The notes: generated by a model not told the origin, from the letters alone. DNA of 64,000 nucleotides from JBBTCX01 sp964494205 (GCA_964494205.1 CAZBRD010000007.1:1-64000); one strand, 5' to 3'; shown: positions 1-8,865, numbered from the stretch's first letter. A program made the numbers and translations.

Positions 1-1291
1 AGCCCGCACTGCCGTGCCCTTCGCAGCAGTCGCTTGGCTGGCTGCAGTTGTCGCTGGCAGTGGCGCTGACGTCCACCAATTCCGCGGGTGTTCCCGACGG
101 TGACAGGCAAGTCGTGACCACATCCGCAGAGCATTCGATGACAGGGGGCGTCATATCGGCAACTGTGATCGTCTGGACACAAGTTTCGGTAAATTCGCCC
201 TTATCATCGGAGTACGTGGCGGTCCATGTACGCGTAATGGTTCCTGTTTGGGCACACAATTGGCTGATTTCGACTTCATCGCTGTAGTCGATCACCGGAC
301 ATCCGCCAGCCAGCGGGAATCCGGTTGCTGACGGATCGGCGGAGCCATCGCATTCGATGGTTACGTCCGACGGGCAATCGATGGAGGGTTCGCAGGTAGC
401 TCCGGCAGCAAACATGCCGCCCGCCGTCGCGCAGTCACTCGAAGAAGTCACGCGGCAGGGTTCACCTTCTAAACAGCAGGCACCGGGGCAAGGCGAAGTT
501 TCAACACTTGTAAAACGGATAGTCCACCGATCGAGCGTGCCTGTATCACCACCGGCGCCGTCAAATACGGTAATTGTCCAGTCTCCCGCCGAACCCATTC
601 CATCGAAAGCACTCAACGGATTGTTCGGTGTGAAACTTGGAGGGGACATCAGATTATCCATGCATTGCGATTCGATGGGTCCGCCGGTGGCTTCGTCGTC
701 AAGTACAATGTCGAGGTTATCGGATGCGCAGCCGCAGCAATCAGCCGGATCTTCTTCGAAACCCATTCGACTGATGAGCGTAACGGTAGTTCCTAAGTGC
801 TCGACTTGCACGATCAAGTCGCCAACCCATGTGTGGGTGACGCGAAGGTCGATGTCGATATCGCTGATCGAAAAGGATTCGGTGACCGTGATCGTATCGC
901 TGACCATGCCGTCGACAGCCAAGACGGCATCAGGAATGGCAGCATCCGGTAAGGCAAATCTAACCAACATTCCGGTCGAGCAGCGCGTCCCGGGACCAAA
1001 GAATACGCCGCCGATGTTATCACAAATGGCGGGCGCTGTTTCACTGCATCCACCGTCCAAACAACATGCGCCGCTTGTCGGGACACCCGCGATACCTCCC
1101 TCACCCTGTTCTGGTGTTCCGGGGGTTTCGCTTCCGCTTAATAGGAAATGTGATCCGCGATCCGGAGGAAGTACCGCCGGAGGTCCGCTCTGACCTTTTT
1201 TCTGCTCAGCGGCGGCAGGAAGCGCGGCCGTTGCCAATAAGAGGCTTGTTGTCGCAAGCCGCATAACCTTATTCGACCATTCACCAAACAT
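1..1291 (-). CDS. Secreted GACC/P-domain/HYR-like exoprotein (3' end beyond window)
   Basis: Partial gene: 430 residues are encoded before the window edge, so the C-terminus is missing. The start ATG (1289-1291) follows a strong GAGGAGG ribosome site seven bases upstream. Residues about 8-28 form a signal peptide ending near ALPAAAEQ. A Cys-rich module beginning GACC lies at 74-104, then a beta-sandwich segment at about 111-262 that resembles the proprotein-convertase P domain (THTWVGDLIVQVEHLG, later GDWTITVFDGAGGD and LDRWTIRF). A second GACC module covers 270-306, and HYR/Ig-like material follows at about 307-416 (TPPVIECSADV). The P-domain call is from family knowledge; no protease domain is in the visible part. 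It is probably a secreted or surface-attached structural protein. The GACC modules match those in the large exoprotein at 53.4-55.2 kb. Confidence 0.85.
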   Translation of the reverse strand, partial: MFGEWSNKVMRLATTSLLLATAALPAAAEQKKGQSGPPAVLPPDRGSHFLLSGSETPGTPEQGEGGIAGVPTSGACCLDGGCSETAPAICDNIGGVFFGPGTRCSTGMLVRFALPDAAIPDAVLAVDGMVSDTITVTESFSISDIDIDLRVTHTWVGDLIVQVEHLGTTVTLISRMGFEEDPADCCGCASDNLDIVLDDEATGGPIESQCMDNLMSPPSFTPNNPLSAFDGMGSAGDWTITVFDGAGGDTGTLDRWTIRFTSVETSPCPGACCLEGEPCRVTSSSDCATAGGMFAAGATCEPSIDCPSDVTIECDGSADPSATGFPLAGGCPVIDYSDEVEISQLCAQTGTITRTWTATYSDDKGEFTETCVQTITVADMTPPVIECSADVVTTCLSPSGTPAELVDVSATASDNCSQPSDCCEGHGSAG

Positions 1292-1676
1292 TTTCCGGCC
1301 TCCTCTAACACCGACATGAATCTTCGCGCGCAAAGAAACACACGAAGAACATTCCCGTTTTCTCTCCCAACTCCGATTCGTTGCGCAGTTTACCAAAGCT
1401 GCAACAAAATGGCAAGAAATCGTCATTTCCACAGTTTATGGAACGAACTTGTAGTACAAGCTCGCTGCAGGGCAGTTCTTATTGGCATTGGCCCCTCCTG
1501 GTTGGCGAACATCAGACTGAACTCGCAGCTTCTGTTTGGTATGTTTCGCAAGCGCATGTGCGTAGAAAATACTCTGCAGAATGAAGGCGAATCAATTGAA
1601 TGAACTCAAGAACAAAGGACAGGAATGGCAGACGTTTGATTCGCAACGTCCTTGCAACCTGATGACAAATGTTGAT
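1292..1676. other. Non-coding stretch upstream of the exoprotein gene
   Basis: About 385 bases between the start of the leftward exoprotein gene and tRNA-Arg. It is AT-richer than the flanking genes and must hold the promoter of the exoprotein. I see no convincing gene, repeat or hairpin; short open frames here lack ribosome sites and protein-like composition. Confidence 0.5.
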
Positions 1677-1750
1677 TGCGCCCGGGAGGACTCGAACCTC
1701 CAACCTTCTGGTTCGAAGCCAGGCACTCTATCCAATTGAGCTACGGACGC
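1677..1750 (-). tRNA. tRNA-Arg (anticodon TCG)
   Basis: Read on the minus strand this 74-base segment folds as a complete cloverleaf. The acceptor arm GCGTCCG pairs with CGGGCGC (one T-G wobble), the anticodon loop CTTCGAA gives TCG (reads CGA), and the T arm contains GGTTCGAGTCC. The discriminator base is A and no CCA is encoded. It stands alone rather than in a tRNA cluster. Confidence 0.95.
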
Positions 1751-1913
1751 GCTGATGAGCCTAGAGTAGGCGGCTTCGAGGACGATTATAACTTTTGCGC
1801 GCGATCGGTCCAGCGCATCGGGATGTTGCGTCATGCTGTAAGCCGCATACAAAGCGCGTCCGTTCGCATGGGTCTGCTTGATTTGCGTTGACGTTCATGT
1901 TAAGGAAGTCGCC

Positions 1914-2456
1914 GTGGCACGCACGAAAACAACAACACCGGTCGAAACTGAGGTCGAAGAACCCGTTGCTGGAGCGGAGGCGGAAGAGCTTCCGCCAGAG
2001 ACTCCGGATGCGCCCGAAGCGCCGGAATCGCCGGATGCAGCGCCGGGTGGCGTTCGCAAGCCTCTCGGCACCAAAGAAGTCATTCCTTTCAAGTGGAAGC
2101 TGGTTGGCCGCGGCGGCGATTTGATCGTTACTCTTTTCAAATCAGTCGAGCAGGAGGACGCGCAAGCGCAGTTTGAACGACTGGGTCGCGAGGGGTATTA
2201 CACCAATCTGCAGATCCTCGATGTCAACGCGAAGGTTGAGCAACCCAAGCCCACAAAGCCGGTCCACAAACCGAAACCTGTGAAAGAACCAGAGAAGCCT
2301 TCCAAGTCTGTCAAGACGAAGGAGGCACCAGCCAAAGGCAAACCTACCAAAGAGAAGCCGACTGCCGTCGCGGTGAAATCATCGCCCAAGAAAAAAACGA
2401 TGCCTGCCAAAGTTTCTAAACCAGCTGCGAAGAAATCGGCTTCAAAGAAAAAGTAG
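1914..2456 (+). CDS. Lys/Pro/Ala-rich low-complexity protein
   Basis: Unrecognised protein of 180 residues. The GTG start at 1914 follows AAGGAA six bases upstream, which decides it over the longer in-frame TTG at 1878. The first 50 residues are acidic and rich in E, P and A. A compact segment at about 60-105 (VIPFKWKLVGRGGDLIVTLF, then FERLGREGYYTNLQ) looks folded. The last 75 residues are a very basic Lys/Pro/Ala tail like those of histone-H1-like or nucleic-acid-binding bacterial proteins. An RNA- or DNA-binding role is a guess from composition only. It has its own promoter region downstream of the oppositely oriented tRNA-Arg. Confidence 0.65.
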   Translation: MARTKTTTPVETEVEEPVAGAEAEELPPETPDAPEAPESPDAAPGGVRKPLGTKEVIPFKWKLVGRGGDLIVTLFKSVEQEDAQAQFERLGREGYYTNLQILDVNAKVEQPKPTKPVHKPKPVKEPEKPSKSVKTKEAPAKGKPTKEKPTAVAVKSSPKKKTMPAKVSKPAAKKSASKKK

Positions 2457-2493
2457 CAACCCAAACAAACATTTAGGGCGTGCACGCAACTCG

Positions 2494-3681
2494 TCAAGGC
2501 ACAAACTTCTCAAACGTCTTGCCGTTGAACTTGTATGCGCCGTGCTCGTGCGTGCCGACCCATAGGCCGCCTTGACGGTCTCTGTAGATGGAGTACACCG
2601 TGATCACCTCATCGCCGTTCATGACCGGATAGTGGGTTACTTTCTTGCCGTCGTAACGCCAAACCCCTGCACCATACATCGCGATCCAGAGGTCACCCTT
2701 TTCATCCTTGACGGCTGACATGTATTCATCTACGTCGCCTCCTTCCACGCCGTCTAAACTTCCCACGCTTTTCTCTCTCACGTAAGAAATTGGGACGTTT
2801 CCGTACTCGTCCTTTTCACTTCCGCTGGCGCTGTTCTGGTCGATCTTGTAGCGATACAAAGAATTGCTGAACCAAAAATATCCGTCTTTGTCTTCAATGA
2901 TCGAGCGAACACCATTGGCGGGACCATTATGAAGCTCATTCACATCGCTTTCAGTAATCCAGCCAAACGATTCTCCATCGTAGCGACACACGCCCGCGGC
3001 CCCCGTACCAAACCACATGTTTCCCTTACTGTCCTTATAAATCGTATAGACGCCATGACCATTAGGCATATTTGGATACTTGGAACGTTGCTTTGCCAAC
3101 CAGTCTTCGGCGATTTTTACCTTTGGAAGTTCTAGCTGGTACAAATTCTTGCCATCGTAACGATGCGGACCAGAGAACCACAAATCATCCGGTTGCAGCT
3201 TCCACCCGCTATTCGACGAATCTGGTTTTGTAACGCTCAAAGTGCTAAAGGTTTTCCCATCAAATTTGCAAAACCGAGTGACGTCACCCTTCATGGGCCC
3301 GCTAGTAGTGAAGTAGATGTTGCCGGATTTGTCCTCCTGAAGGTCTCTGACTTGACTGTTCGGCAACCCGTGTTTGGTGGTGAACTGGACCAGTGTTTTC
3401 CCGTCGTAACGATAGAGTCCCTCACCATGACTCCCAATCCAAAGGTTGTTTTTCGAGTCTTGAAAGAAGTTAAATGCGCTCTTGCTGAATCCTGAGACGA
3501 TGTCGCCTTTGGCTATGGGTTGGCTCTTTTCGTTCGAAGTCGTGTCTGCCTGAGAAATGAGATTCTGCCCGTGACACAGAGTAAACATCGACAGCGAGAG
3601 GAAGAGTTTGACGGCATAGGATTTCTTGATTTGCAGGACGATGGATTGCGACGTCGTTCGGCTCGTCTGATAGAATTGCAT
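2494..3681 (-). CDS. Secreted two-component-regulator-type beta-propeller protein
   Basis: Protein of 395 residues with an N-terminal hydrophobic export segment (AVKLFLSLSMFTLCHG). The rest is built of repeats of the Reg_prop type (GLYRYDGKTLVQFTTKHGLP, DLQEDKSGNIYF, YKDSKGNMWFGT, KDEKGDLWIA, YRDRQGGLWVGT), known as the extracellular ligand-sensing propeller of hybrid histidine kinases. No transmembrane segment follows and no kinase is attached or adjacent, so this is a free-standing exported propeller; its ligand is unknown. The ATG at 3681 was chosen because GGAG lies seven bases upstream; a longer in-frame start at 3699 exists. A 66-residue frame ends just before this start. Confidence 0.8.
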   Translation of the reverse strand: MQFYQTSRTTSQSIVLQIKKSYAVKLFLSLSMFTLCHGQNLISQADTTSNEKSQPIAKGDIVSGFSKSAFNFFQDSKNNLWIGSHGEGLYRYDGKTLVQFTTKHGLPNSQVRDLQEDKSGNIYFTTSGPMKGDVTRFCKFDGKTFSTLSVTKPDSSNSGWKLQPDDLWFSGPHRYDGKNLYQLELPKVKIAEDWLAKQRSKYPNMPNGHGVYTIYKDSKGNMWFGTGAAGVCRYDGESFGWITESDVNELHNGPANGVRSIIEDKDGYFWFSNSLYRYKIDQNSASGSEKDEYGNVPISYVREKSVGSLDGVEGGDVDEYMSAVKDEKGDLWIAMYGAGVWRYDGKKVTHYPVMNGDEVITVYSIYRDRQGGLWVGTHEHGAYKFNGKTFEKFVP

Positions 3682-3683
3682 TA

Positions 3684-3884
3684 TCAATCTCCGGACCAAG
3701 TTCTCGATTGCCTACCATCACGGTACCCGTAACCCTTGTTCATGTTGTTGTACCAGTCGCGTGCGGCCAATCGCAGTTTCTCATTGGTAATTCGGGTTTC
3801 GGTGATGGAGGGTTTGTCGTTAGCATTGCAGAAGTATGTAGAGTGAAACGAATGACCTATTAGAAGGTTACAATTCAGCAACAC
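3684..3884 (-). CDS. Short hypothetical protein preceding the propeller gene
   Basis: Frame of 66 codons whose TGA stop lies two bases before the start ATG of the propeller gene, with the ribosome site of the latter inside it. That geometry would allow translational coupling. The peptide (for example TNEKLRLAARDWYNNMNKG) looks protein-like in its middle but matches no family I know, and no clear ribosome site precedes it. It may be a real small gene or the relic of a larger one. Confidence 0.3.
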   Translation of the reverse strand: MLLNCNLLIGHSFHSTYFCNANDKPSITETRITNEKLRLAARDWYNNMNKGYGYRDGRQSRTWSGD

Positions 3885-3928
3885 GCCAAGTAGAAAAGAA
3901 GGTGCGCGCTAAGCACCCACTGTCGTCG

Positions 3929-4849
3929 TTATCGCTTATGCACGTCCGTGCTCAGATACTTCAAACCGGAATCTGCCATAAGCGTGACAACTTTGGCTTG
4001 TGGCCCAAGCCGCTGCCCGACTCTGATTGCTGCGATGACGTTGGCCCCGGAGGACGTACCCGCGAACAATCCTTCCTCGCGGGCGATACGCCGGACCATT
4101 TCTTTTGCGTCGTTTGTTGCCACGGACACTATCTCATCGACCAGCGATGGCTCCCACAACGGCGGCGTGTAGCCGATCCCAACGCCTTCGATCTTGTGTG
4201 GTCGAGGTTCGCCCCCTTGCAGAACTGATGATTCCGCCGGCTCGACGGCAACGATTCTGACGCTTGGTTTGTGTTTTTTGAGAACGGTAGCTACACCGCG
4301 CGAAGACGCGGCCGTACCCACGCAGTGAACGAATGCGTCCATCTCGCCGTTCGTTTGGTTCCAGATTTCTTCGCCCAACGCATAATAACCGGCAATGCTG
4401 TCGTGATTGTTGAGCTGGTCCGTCCAATAGGTGTTCGTTTGCCGACTTAGCTCGCGCGCTTTTTCGATCATGTCGAGTATCAGTTTCTTCGTCGTGAGGC
4501 CGCCTTCACTCGGAACGAGCGTCAGCTCCGCACCGAGCGCGGCCATGTGATCGAGCTTCTCGCGACTGAACGCGTCGGAAGTGACGATCTTGATGCGATA
4601 GCCCTTGGCCGCACAAACAAGCGCAAGCGACGCGCCGGTGCTGCCGCCGGTGTACTCAACGATGGTACCGCCGGGCTTCAATCGGCCGTCCAGTTCTGCA
4701 CGCGAGATCACGGCGCTGGCCATTCGGTCTTTCATGCTGCCGGTGGGGTTTTCCCATTCGAGCTTGGAAAAGATTCGCGCGCAATTCGCGGGGACAACTT
4801 TGCGAAGTTCGACGAGCGATGTATTGCCGATGGCGTCGAGGATGTTCAT
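3929..4849 (-). CDS. PLP-dependent cysteine synthase family protein
   Basis: Fold-type II PLP enzyme of 306 residues, the usual O-acetylserine sulfhydrylase/cystathionine beta-synthase core length. The PLP lysine is K40 in ENPTGSMKDR. The substrate loop that is TSGNTG in classical CysK reads TGGSTG here (67-72), so two conserved positions differ. The phosphate-binding glycine loop is CVGTAASSRG instead of the usual glycine-rich form, and GTSSGAN follows near the C-terminus. It is probably a cysteine synthase-like lyase or sulfhydrylase, but the altered loop leaves the substrate open. It starts 12 bases after the stop of the upstream small gene, suggesting one transcript. Confidence 0.85.
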   Translation of the reverse strand: MNILDAIGNTSLVELRKVVPANCARIFSKLEWENPTGSMKDRMASAVISRAELDGRLKPGGTIVEYTGGSTGASLALVCAAKGYRIKIVTSDAFSREKLDHMAALGAELTLVPSEGGLTTKKLILDMIEKARELSRQTNTYWTDQLNNHDSIAGYYALGEEIWNQTNGEMDAFVHCVGTAASSRGVATVLKKHKPSVRIVAVEPAESSVLQGGEPRPHKIEGVGIGYTPPLWEPSLVDEIVSVATNDAKEMVRRIAREEGLFAGTSSGANVIAAIRVGQRLGPQAKVVTLMADSGLKYLSTDVHKR

Positions 4850-4861
4850 ATTGAAGACAAC

Positions 4862-5191
4862 TCAAATCGTAATGGATCTACCCTGATAGGTTACATGAGC
4901 CTGGGCCATCGGAGCGAATTCAGGCATTTGCAACAAAGCCCCAACCATCCGCGCAACGGCAACGTCCGTGAAATGCTGATGAAATCTGATCTCAATCGAA
5001 TCGTGCCGCAGCATCGCCGCAAGGGCATCGCCCATATAGTCGTCCTCATAAGAGATTCCTTCGGCCTTCATGTCACGGTGTTGTGTTGAAGCCGGAAACA
5101 CGATGGCGCCGCGATCGTTGAAGACCATCTTGGCCTCATGGATTGTACCGGCGATGAGTTTCTGGATGATCTCGGCTCCGATGACGATCAA
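4862..5191 (-). CDS. Conserved-looking hypothetical protein
   Basis: About 109 residues if the TTG at 5191 is the start; AGAGG sits just upstream and the TTG overlaps the last stop of the preceding pseudogene as TTGA, as expected for coupled genes. A TTG at 5206 or an ATG at 5128 are alternatives. The sequence (IVIGAEIIQKLIAGTIHEAK, later HQHFTDVAVARMVGALLQMP) is protein-like with no motif I recognise and no signal peptide. It lies directly upstream of the cysteine-synthase-like gene on the same strand. Confidence 0.5.
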   Translation of the reverse strand: MIVIGAEIIQKLIAGTIHEAKMVFNDRGAIVFPASTQHRDMKAEGISYEDDYMGDALAAMLRHDSIEIRFHQHFTDVAVARMVGALLQMPEFAPMAQAHVTYQGRSITI

Positions 5192-5466
5192 TCTATCCTC
5201 TCGCAATCGCTCACTCGTTGCTCAAGAAAACGTCGCTCGGCAGGGTTACGTGCCAACGCCATCGCCGACAGAAAACGGTCACGCGCGATATCATGCTTTC
5301 ACCGGCGCAATTCCTCGCTGCTCTCGAGCGGCTGGCCACGATCCACAATGTGCCCTTTGGCCGCCAAGTCCTTGAATCATGCCATCCATTTTTGCCGGAC
5401 ATGTTGAAACTCCTCAGGCGATGTAGGCCGCTGACCACCACGATACAGTAACAAAAATTCGCTCAT
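5188..5466 (-). pseudogene. Decayed YCII protein joined to the tail of an ECF sigma factor
   Basis: A good start (AAGGAG eight bases before ATG 5466) opens MSEFLLLYRGGQRPTSPEEF, typical of YCII-family (YciI-like) N-termini. The same frame meets TGA at 5377-5379, exactly where these proteins carry Trp (WMA-W-FKDL), then continues FKDLAAKGHIVDRGQPLE to a second TGA at 5299-5301. After that it changes character to RDRFLSAMALARNPAERRFL, which matches the extreme C-terminus of ECF42-type sigma factors. YCII genes and ECF42 sigma genes are known neighbours, so the simplest reading is a deletion that fused the two, followed by stop mutations. Confidence 0.7.
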
Positions 5467-5695
5467 AAAAGCTTCTCCTTTCAACGGTACGACGTTCGGC
5501 GCAAAACGTGCCGGACAATTTTTTGTGACTTTCATATTATTTTCGAAGGCGTTGGTCGTGGCTAGACAGAACGCAGTTGAAATCTCGTCCAAGGTTCATA
5601 AGCTTCGTGTCAGTTAGACGACGTGCGTTTTGAGACAAGAAAATAAGCGCTCAGGGGCTTAGGCGCGTACCCAAATTCCTATGAGAGAATCACAG

Positions 5696-6553
5696 ATGAA
5701 CGATCAGCAGAGTATCGAGAAGACGAATCTGGAACGCCGGGCCATTCAGAAGACCGCCGGTGGCGCGATGATTGCCGGCTTTGGGGCTGCCGCCACGCCT
5801 GCCTTGTCCGCGGCCGTTGCACAGGACCAGCGGCCTCAGAGCGCAGGCGAGCGAAACAGTGGGACGCTCGGCGCGAGACTTCGTGGCGTGCAGCACTTCG
5901 GGGTAACGGTGCAAAACATGGACCGTGCCTTTGCCTTTTACACAGAAGTGCTTGGCGGTACGGAAATCATGCGCGACGGTGATTTTCAGGGCGAGCGCAT
6001 TCACAACACATTGCTGACTGATCAGGAAATCGAGGCGCGAGCGCGGCAAGTCAATCCTCGCACGATGGGAATTCCAGACCTGAAGAACGGCGCGCAGCGA
6101 TTGGATGTGAGGTTTATCCAGTTCGACAATGTTGTGATTGAACTACTGCAATACCGCGACGCGACGCAACCCGCCGGCAGCGGCGGCAGCTTCGCCGAAC
6201 CGCTCGATCACATGAGTCCCGCTTTTCCTCGAATGATGCACATATGTTTTCATATCCGTGATGATGTTGACTTCAACAAGTTCATTGCGGACCTGGAAGG
6301 AGAGGCAGCAAAACGAGGAATGACGCACGTGAAAGCCAATCGCGTCATTACGGTGACGTCTGAGCAGGAACGGCGTGCGGCCCCGACCGACTCTAACAGC
6401 AACGGCATTACGGAAGGCCGGTCCAACGGCTGGAGGTTGATCTATTGCAAGGGTCCAGAAGGTGAACAACTTGAGTTTGTGCAGGCGCTGGGGCCAGTAA
6501 AGCGAATCTTCGACGAGGCGCTGGAAGCGCGGCAGCGTGCCGTGGGACGATAG
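5696..6553 (+). CDS. Exported VOC-family (glyoxalase/bleomycin-resistance fold) protein
   Basis: Protein of 285 residues. The N-terminus has an export signal with a twin-arginine-like pair (ERRAIQKTAGGAMIAGFG, then an Ala-rich stretch ending SAAVAQ), so translocation, possibly by Tat, is likely. From about residue 60 (LRGVQHFGVTVQNMDRAFAF) it carries a vicinal-oxygen-chelate domain, with metal-ligand candidates in the H of VQHFGV, the E of NVVIELLQY, the H of MMHICFHI and the E of GEQLEFVQ. The ATG at 5696 has GAGAGAA upstream; the ATG at 5681 does not. The enzymatic reaction cannot be told from sequence. It is transcribed alone, convergent with the next gene. Confidence 0.8.
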   Translation: MNDQQSIEKTNLERRAIQKTAGGAMIAGFGAAATPALSAAVAQDQRPQSAGERNSGTLGARLRGVQHFGVTVQNMDRAFAFYTEVLGGTEIMRDGDFQGERIHNTLLTDQEIEARARQVNPRTMGIPDLKNGAQRLDVRFIQFDNVVIELLQYRDATQPAGSGGSFAEPLDHMSPAFPRMMHICFHIRDDVDFNKFIADLEGEAAKRGMTHVKANRVITVTSEQERRAAPTDSNSNGITEGRSNGWRLIYCKGPEGEQLEFVQALGPVKRIFDEALEARQRAVGR

Positions 6554-6604
6554 GCGCAATTGAGTACACGCGCATCGATTAGTGCGAACCAAAACTCTCG
6601 AATG

Positions 6605-7288
6605 TTAGACGGATGAAAGCGCTCGTGCTGCGATCGCTTGGCGTCGAAGTGCATGAACAGTCTTCGCCGATCTCGACGTGACGCGCTCCAACTCGGGCGC
6701 GGCGTAACGCAGCTCGGCTTTTGCACTAGGTATTCCGGCTTCTGAAAGAAGAAGTACGGTGTACCAGAATGGAAACGTACGCCAGCCCCCTTTGCCGTCG
6801 CGCCGCGGGCGGAGAGATTCAATGCCCTTTTTCAGGCGTTCCTCTTGTCGATCGAGCCCACCCACAGCCAAGTGTCGCCAAAGACCAACCGTACATTTGC
6901 CGCAGCAGTAGAGCCCCGGGTTCGTTCGGCGTGGGTCAGTCGCCGCGCGGGCCAGACATTGCAGCAGCCCCTCAGTTGCACGGTCCAGTGCTTGGCTTAC
7001 GACGCGATCTCTAACCTTCAGCTGGTGTACAACTCGACAAGCCTCTTCCCCAAGAATGTGCCGCGCTGACGCCGAGTTGACCCGTTCTCCGGTGAACAAA
7101 CGGATACCGTGCTTCTGTTCTTTCGCGAATCCCGCGAAGGTGTTTGCGTATGCGCCGGGCAGCCCTTGTCTCGACGCGATCCAGCTCGCGACCTGCTTAC
7201 GTTCGCTTGCGTTGATTTTTGCTCCTGAGGCGATCGCCTCATGCACCGCGTCAACCGTTTCAGAAAGACTTTTCGGATGGATCAGCAT
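6605..7288 (-). CDS. Hypothetical protein with a conserved-looking CxxC segment
   Basis: Protein of 227 residues that I cannot place. The start ATG 7288 has GGAGG eight bases upstream. It is soluble, without signal peptide. Notable segments are ANTFAGFAKEQKHGIRLFTG, NPGLYCCGKCTVGLWRHLAV (a CCGKC cluster) and DGKGGWRTFPFWYTVLLLSE. The last two recall the repeats of alpha-toroid (terpenoid-cyclase-like) folds, but this is only an impression. The C-terminus is basic and helical. It could bind a metal or a cofactor through the cysteines. Confidence 0.6.
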   Translation of the reverse strand: MLIHPKSLSETVDAVHEAIASGAKINASERKQVASWIASRQGLPGAYANTFAGFAKEQKHGIRLFTGERVNSASARHILGEEACRVVHQLKVRDRVVSQALDRATEGLLQCLARAATDPRRTNPGLYCCGKCTVGLWRHLAVGGLDRQEERLKKGIESLRPRRDGKGGWRTFPFWYTVLLLSEAGIPSAKAELRYAAPELERVTSRSAKTVHALRRQAIAARALSSV

Positions 7289-7668
7289 GGTGCACACCTC
7301 CGCCAGCTCTCATCGGACAACTTGCGCCAATGCTACCATAAAGTTCATGTGAAGAACCGGGGCGACGGGCACGGTAACTGAAATCTCCCTACGATCCTCG
7401 CCGAAATTGAGGGCCTTGATCTTGAGCGCCTCGCTCGCGCTGGCGCGGATGGAGGCGGTCCTTCGATCCGGACCGACCGAGAAAGTACTCCGTGGAGGCT
7501 GCGGGGCCTTCAGTGTCGGAACTCGTAGCACTCGCGACCCCGGCAGCTTCCGGGCGCGCCAACTGACAGTTATATTGCGCAACGCGGCAGGCGGCCACGC
7601 GTAGACAGAGTTCGCCGCAACGTTGGTGTGCCGCTTGCGCTACTTACGAATCAACAGGAGGCACTTCC
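7289..7668. other. Gap of 380 bases with one weak leftward frame
   Basis: Between two divergently oriented genes. A leftward frame at 7310-7582 (90 codons, TTG start, no ribosome site) ends 22 bases before the start of the CxxC gene. Its C-terminal part (EALKIKALNFGEDRREISVT) looks somewhat protein-like, so it could be a small gene or a relic, but I could not support it as a CDS. The right end carries the AGGAGG site of the next gene. Confidence 0.35.
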
Positions 7669-8625
7669 ATGCGCATGTGCACTTGGTTAACAACAGCGCT
7701 CGCACCTCTCGTAACCTTCGGCGCGCTCTCGACGACGTTGGCCTCAAGCGAGCCTTCGGCGCAAGCTTCGAGCGCGCCTTCGACGCAACCCGACGGGTTA
7801 CGCGCGTTGGATGGCGAGTGGATCTTCGTCGAGGACCGCACCGAGGGCCGAGCCCTAGAGCAACTGGGCCCCCCCATGAGCTCGAAGTTCTCGTTTCGCA
7901 TCGAGGAGGGCGCAGTCGTCCTGAACGGCCATGGCTCTGGGCACCGCGATGTGCGTGTCGCGCTCGACGGCACGATTTCCGAAGTCGTCGAGCCAAAGAC
8001 GACCGCGCGATACCGCGGCACGTGGAAGGACGGCGCGTTCGAGTACGAAGTCACGTTCGAGCGCGGGCCGGGCAACGCACCCGAGGGAATCGGGCTGATC
8101 CGGAGGAAGTTCCGCCCAACGACCGATGGGCTGCTCGTGAGCGTTGTCGTCGATCCACCTGCGGGGAAGGAATCGGTTGGGCTCTACCGCCATGCGGAAG
8201 ACATCGCGATGCCAACGCCGGCCAAGGCCGCGATAGGCGACATGTCATGGCTGTCTGGCGCTTGGGTCGGAACGAGGAGCTCGGGGTCGGCGATCGAGGA
8301 GCGATGGAGCCCGCCGCTGGGCGGCGCGATGCTCGCCGTGTCGCGCACGGTCAACACGAGCGGCAAGATGGTCGCGTTTGAGTACCTGCGCATCGTCGAG
8401 CGCGACGGCGGGCTGATCTACATCGCGCAGCCCGGCGGCGCTAAGCCGACCGAGTTCGTGCTCACCGAGCTGGGCTCCACCCGCGCCGCGTTCGAAAACC
8501 CGCGCCACGACTACCCGAGGCGCATCGTGTATGAGCTTTCAGCCGAGGGTCGCCTGAGCGCCACGATCGGCCAACTCAAGGGCGGCACCCCCAATCGCTT
8601 CGAGTTCAAGCGCGAGGGCAGCTAG
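7669..8625 (+). CDS. Secreted DUF6265-type protein
   Basis: Protein of 318 residues with a signal peptide (MRMCTWLTTALAPLVTFGAL, cleavage near TLASSEPS). AGGAGG lies eight bases before ATG 7669. The N-terminal half (GLRALDGEWIFVEDRTEG, RYRGTWKDGAFEYEVTFERG) looks like a lipocalin-like beta-barrel. The C-terminal half (DMSWLSGAWVGTRSSG, EERWSPPLGGAMLAVSRTV, ENPRHDYPRRIVYELS) matches the DUF6265 pattern. The function of that family is not known to me. By eye its codons are richer in G and C than those of most genes in the window. Confidence 0.75.
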   Translation: MRMCTWLTTALAPLVTFGALSTTLASSEPSAQASSAPSTQPDGLRALDGEWIFVEDRTEGRALEQLGPPMSSKFSFRIEEGAVVLNGHGSGHRDVRVALDGTISEVVEPKTTARYRGTWKDGAFEYEVTFERGPGNAPEGIGLIRRKFRPTTDGLLVSVVVDPPAGKESVGLYRHAEDIAMPTPAKAAIGDMSWLSGAWVGTRSSGSAIEERWSPPLGGAMLAVSRTVNTSGKMVAFEYLRIVERDGGLIYIAQPGGAKPTEFVLTELGSTRAAFENPRHDYPRRIVYELSAEGRLSATIGQLKGGTPNRFEFKREGS

Positions 8626-8865
8626 AAGTTCGCGGTTTGCACGTCCTATCCCGGGTGTCATCGCAAACAATGTCGGGCGTCGGCACGAAAGACGCGATGT
8701 GAGTGGCAGGGTTTCTCCGACAAGCCACGAGAGACTACAATAGGTCCACAGAACGCGGCTGCTGCGCGAGTATCGAAAGACCGAGTCTTGCAATTCGATC
8801 CATGCAGCCGGACCAAAGACGCCGGCCAGATCTAAGCTGCCAAATCTGCGGAGAGGAGAGGTGCC

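Noticed and set aside
357..1193. Rightward open frame of 278 codons
   Set aside because: It lies opposite the leftward exoprotein gene, which has a signal peptide, P domain and strong ribosome site. The rightward product has no domain and low-complexity Pro/Ser composition.
5188..5466. TGA read as tryptophan in this organism
   Set aside because: Only the first TGA is at a Trp position; the second falls at a small or basic residue. Other genes in the window use TGA as stop (for example the four-base ATGA overlaps), so recoding is unlikely.
7623..8381. Rightward Arg-rich frame of 252 codons
   Set aside because: Very high Arg content is typical of a shadow frame in GC-rich DNA. The overlapping frame from 7669 has a signal peptide, AGGAGG and a recognisable domain.
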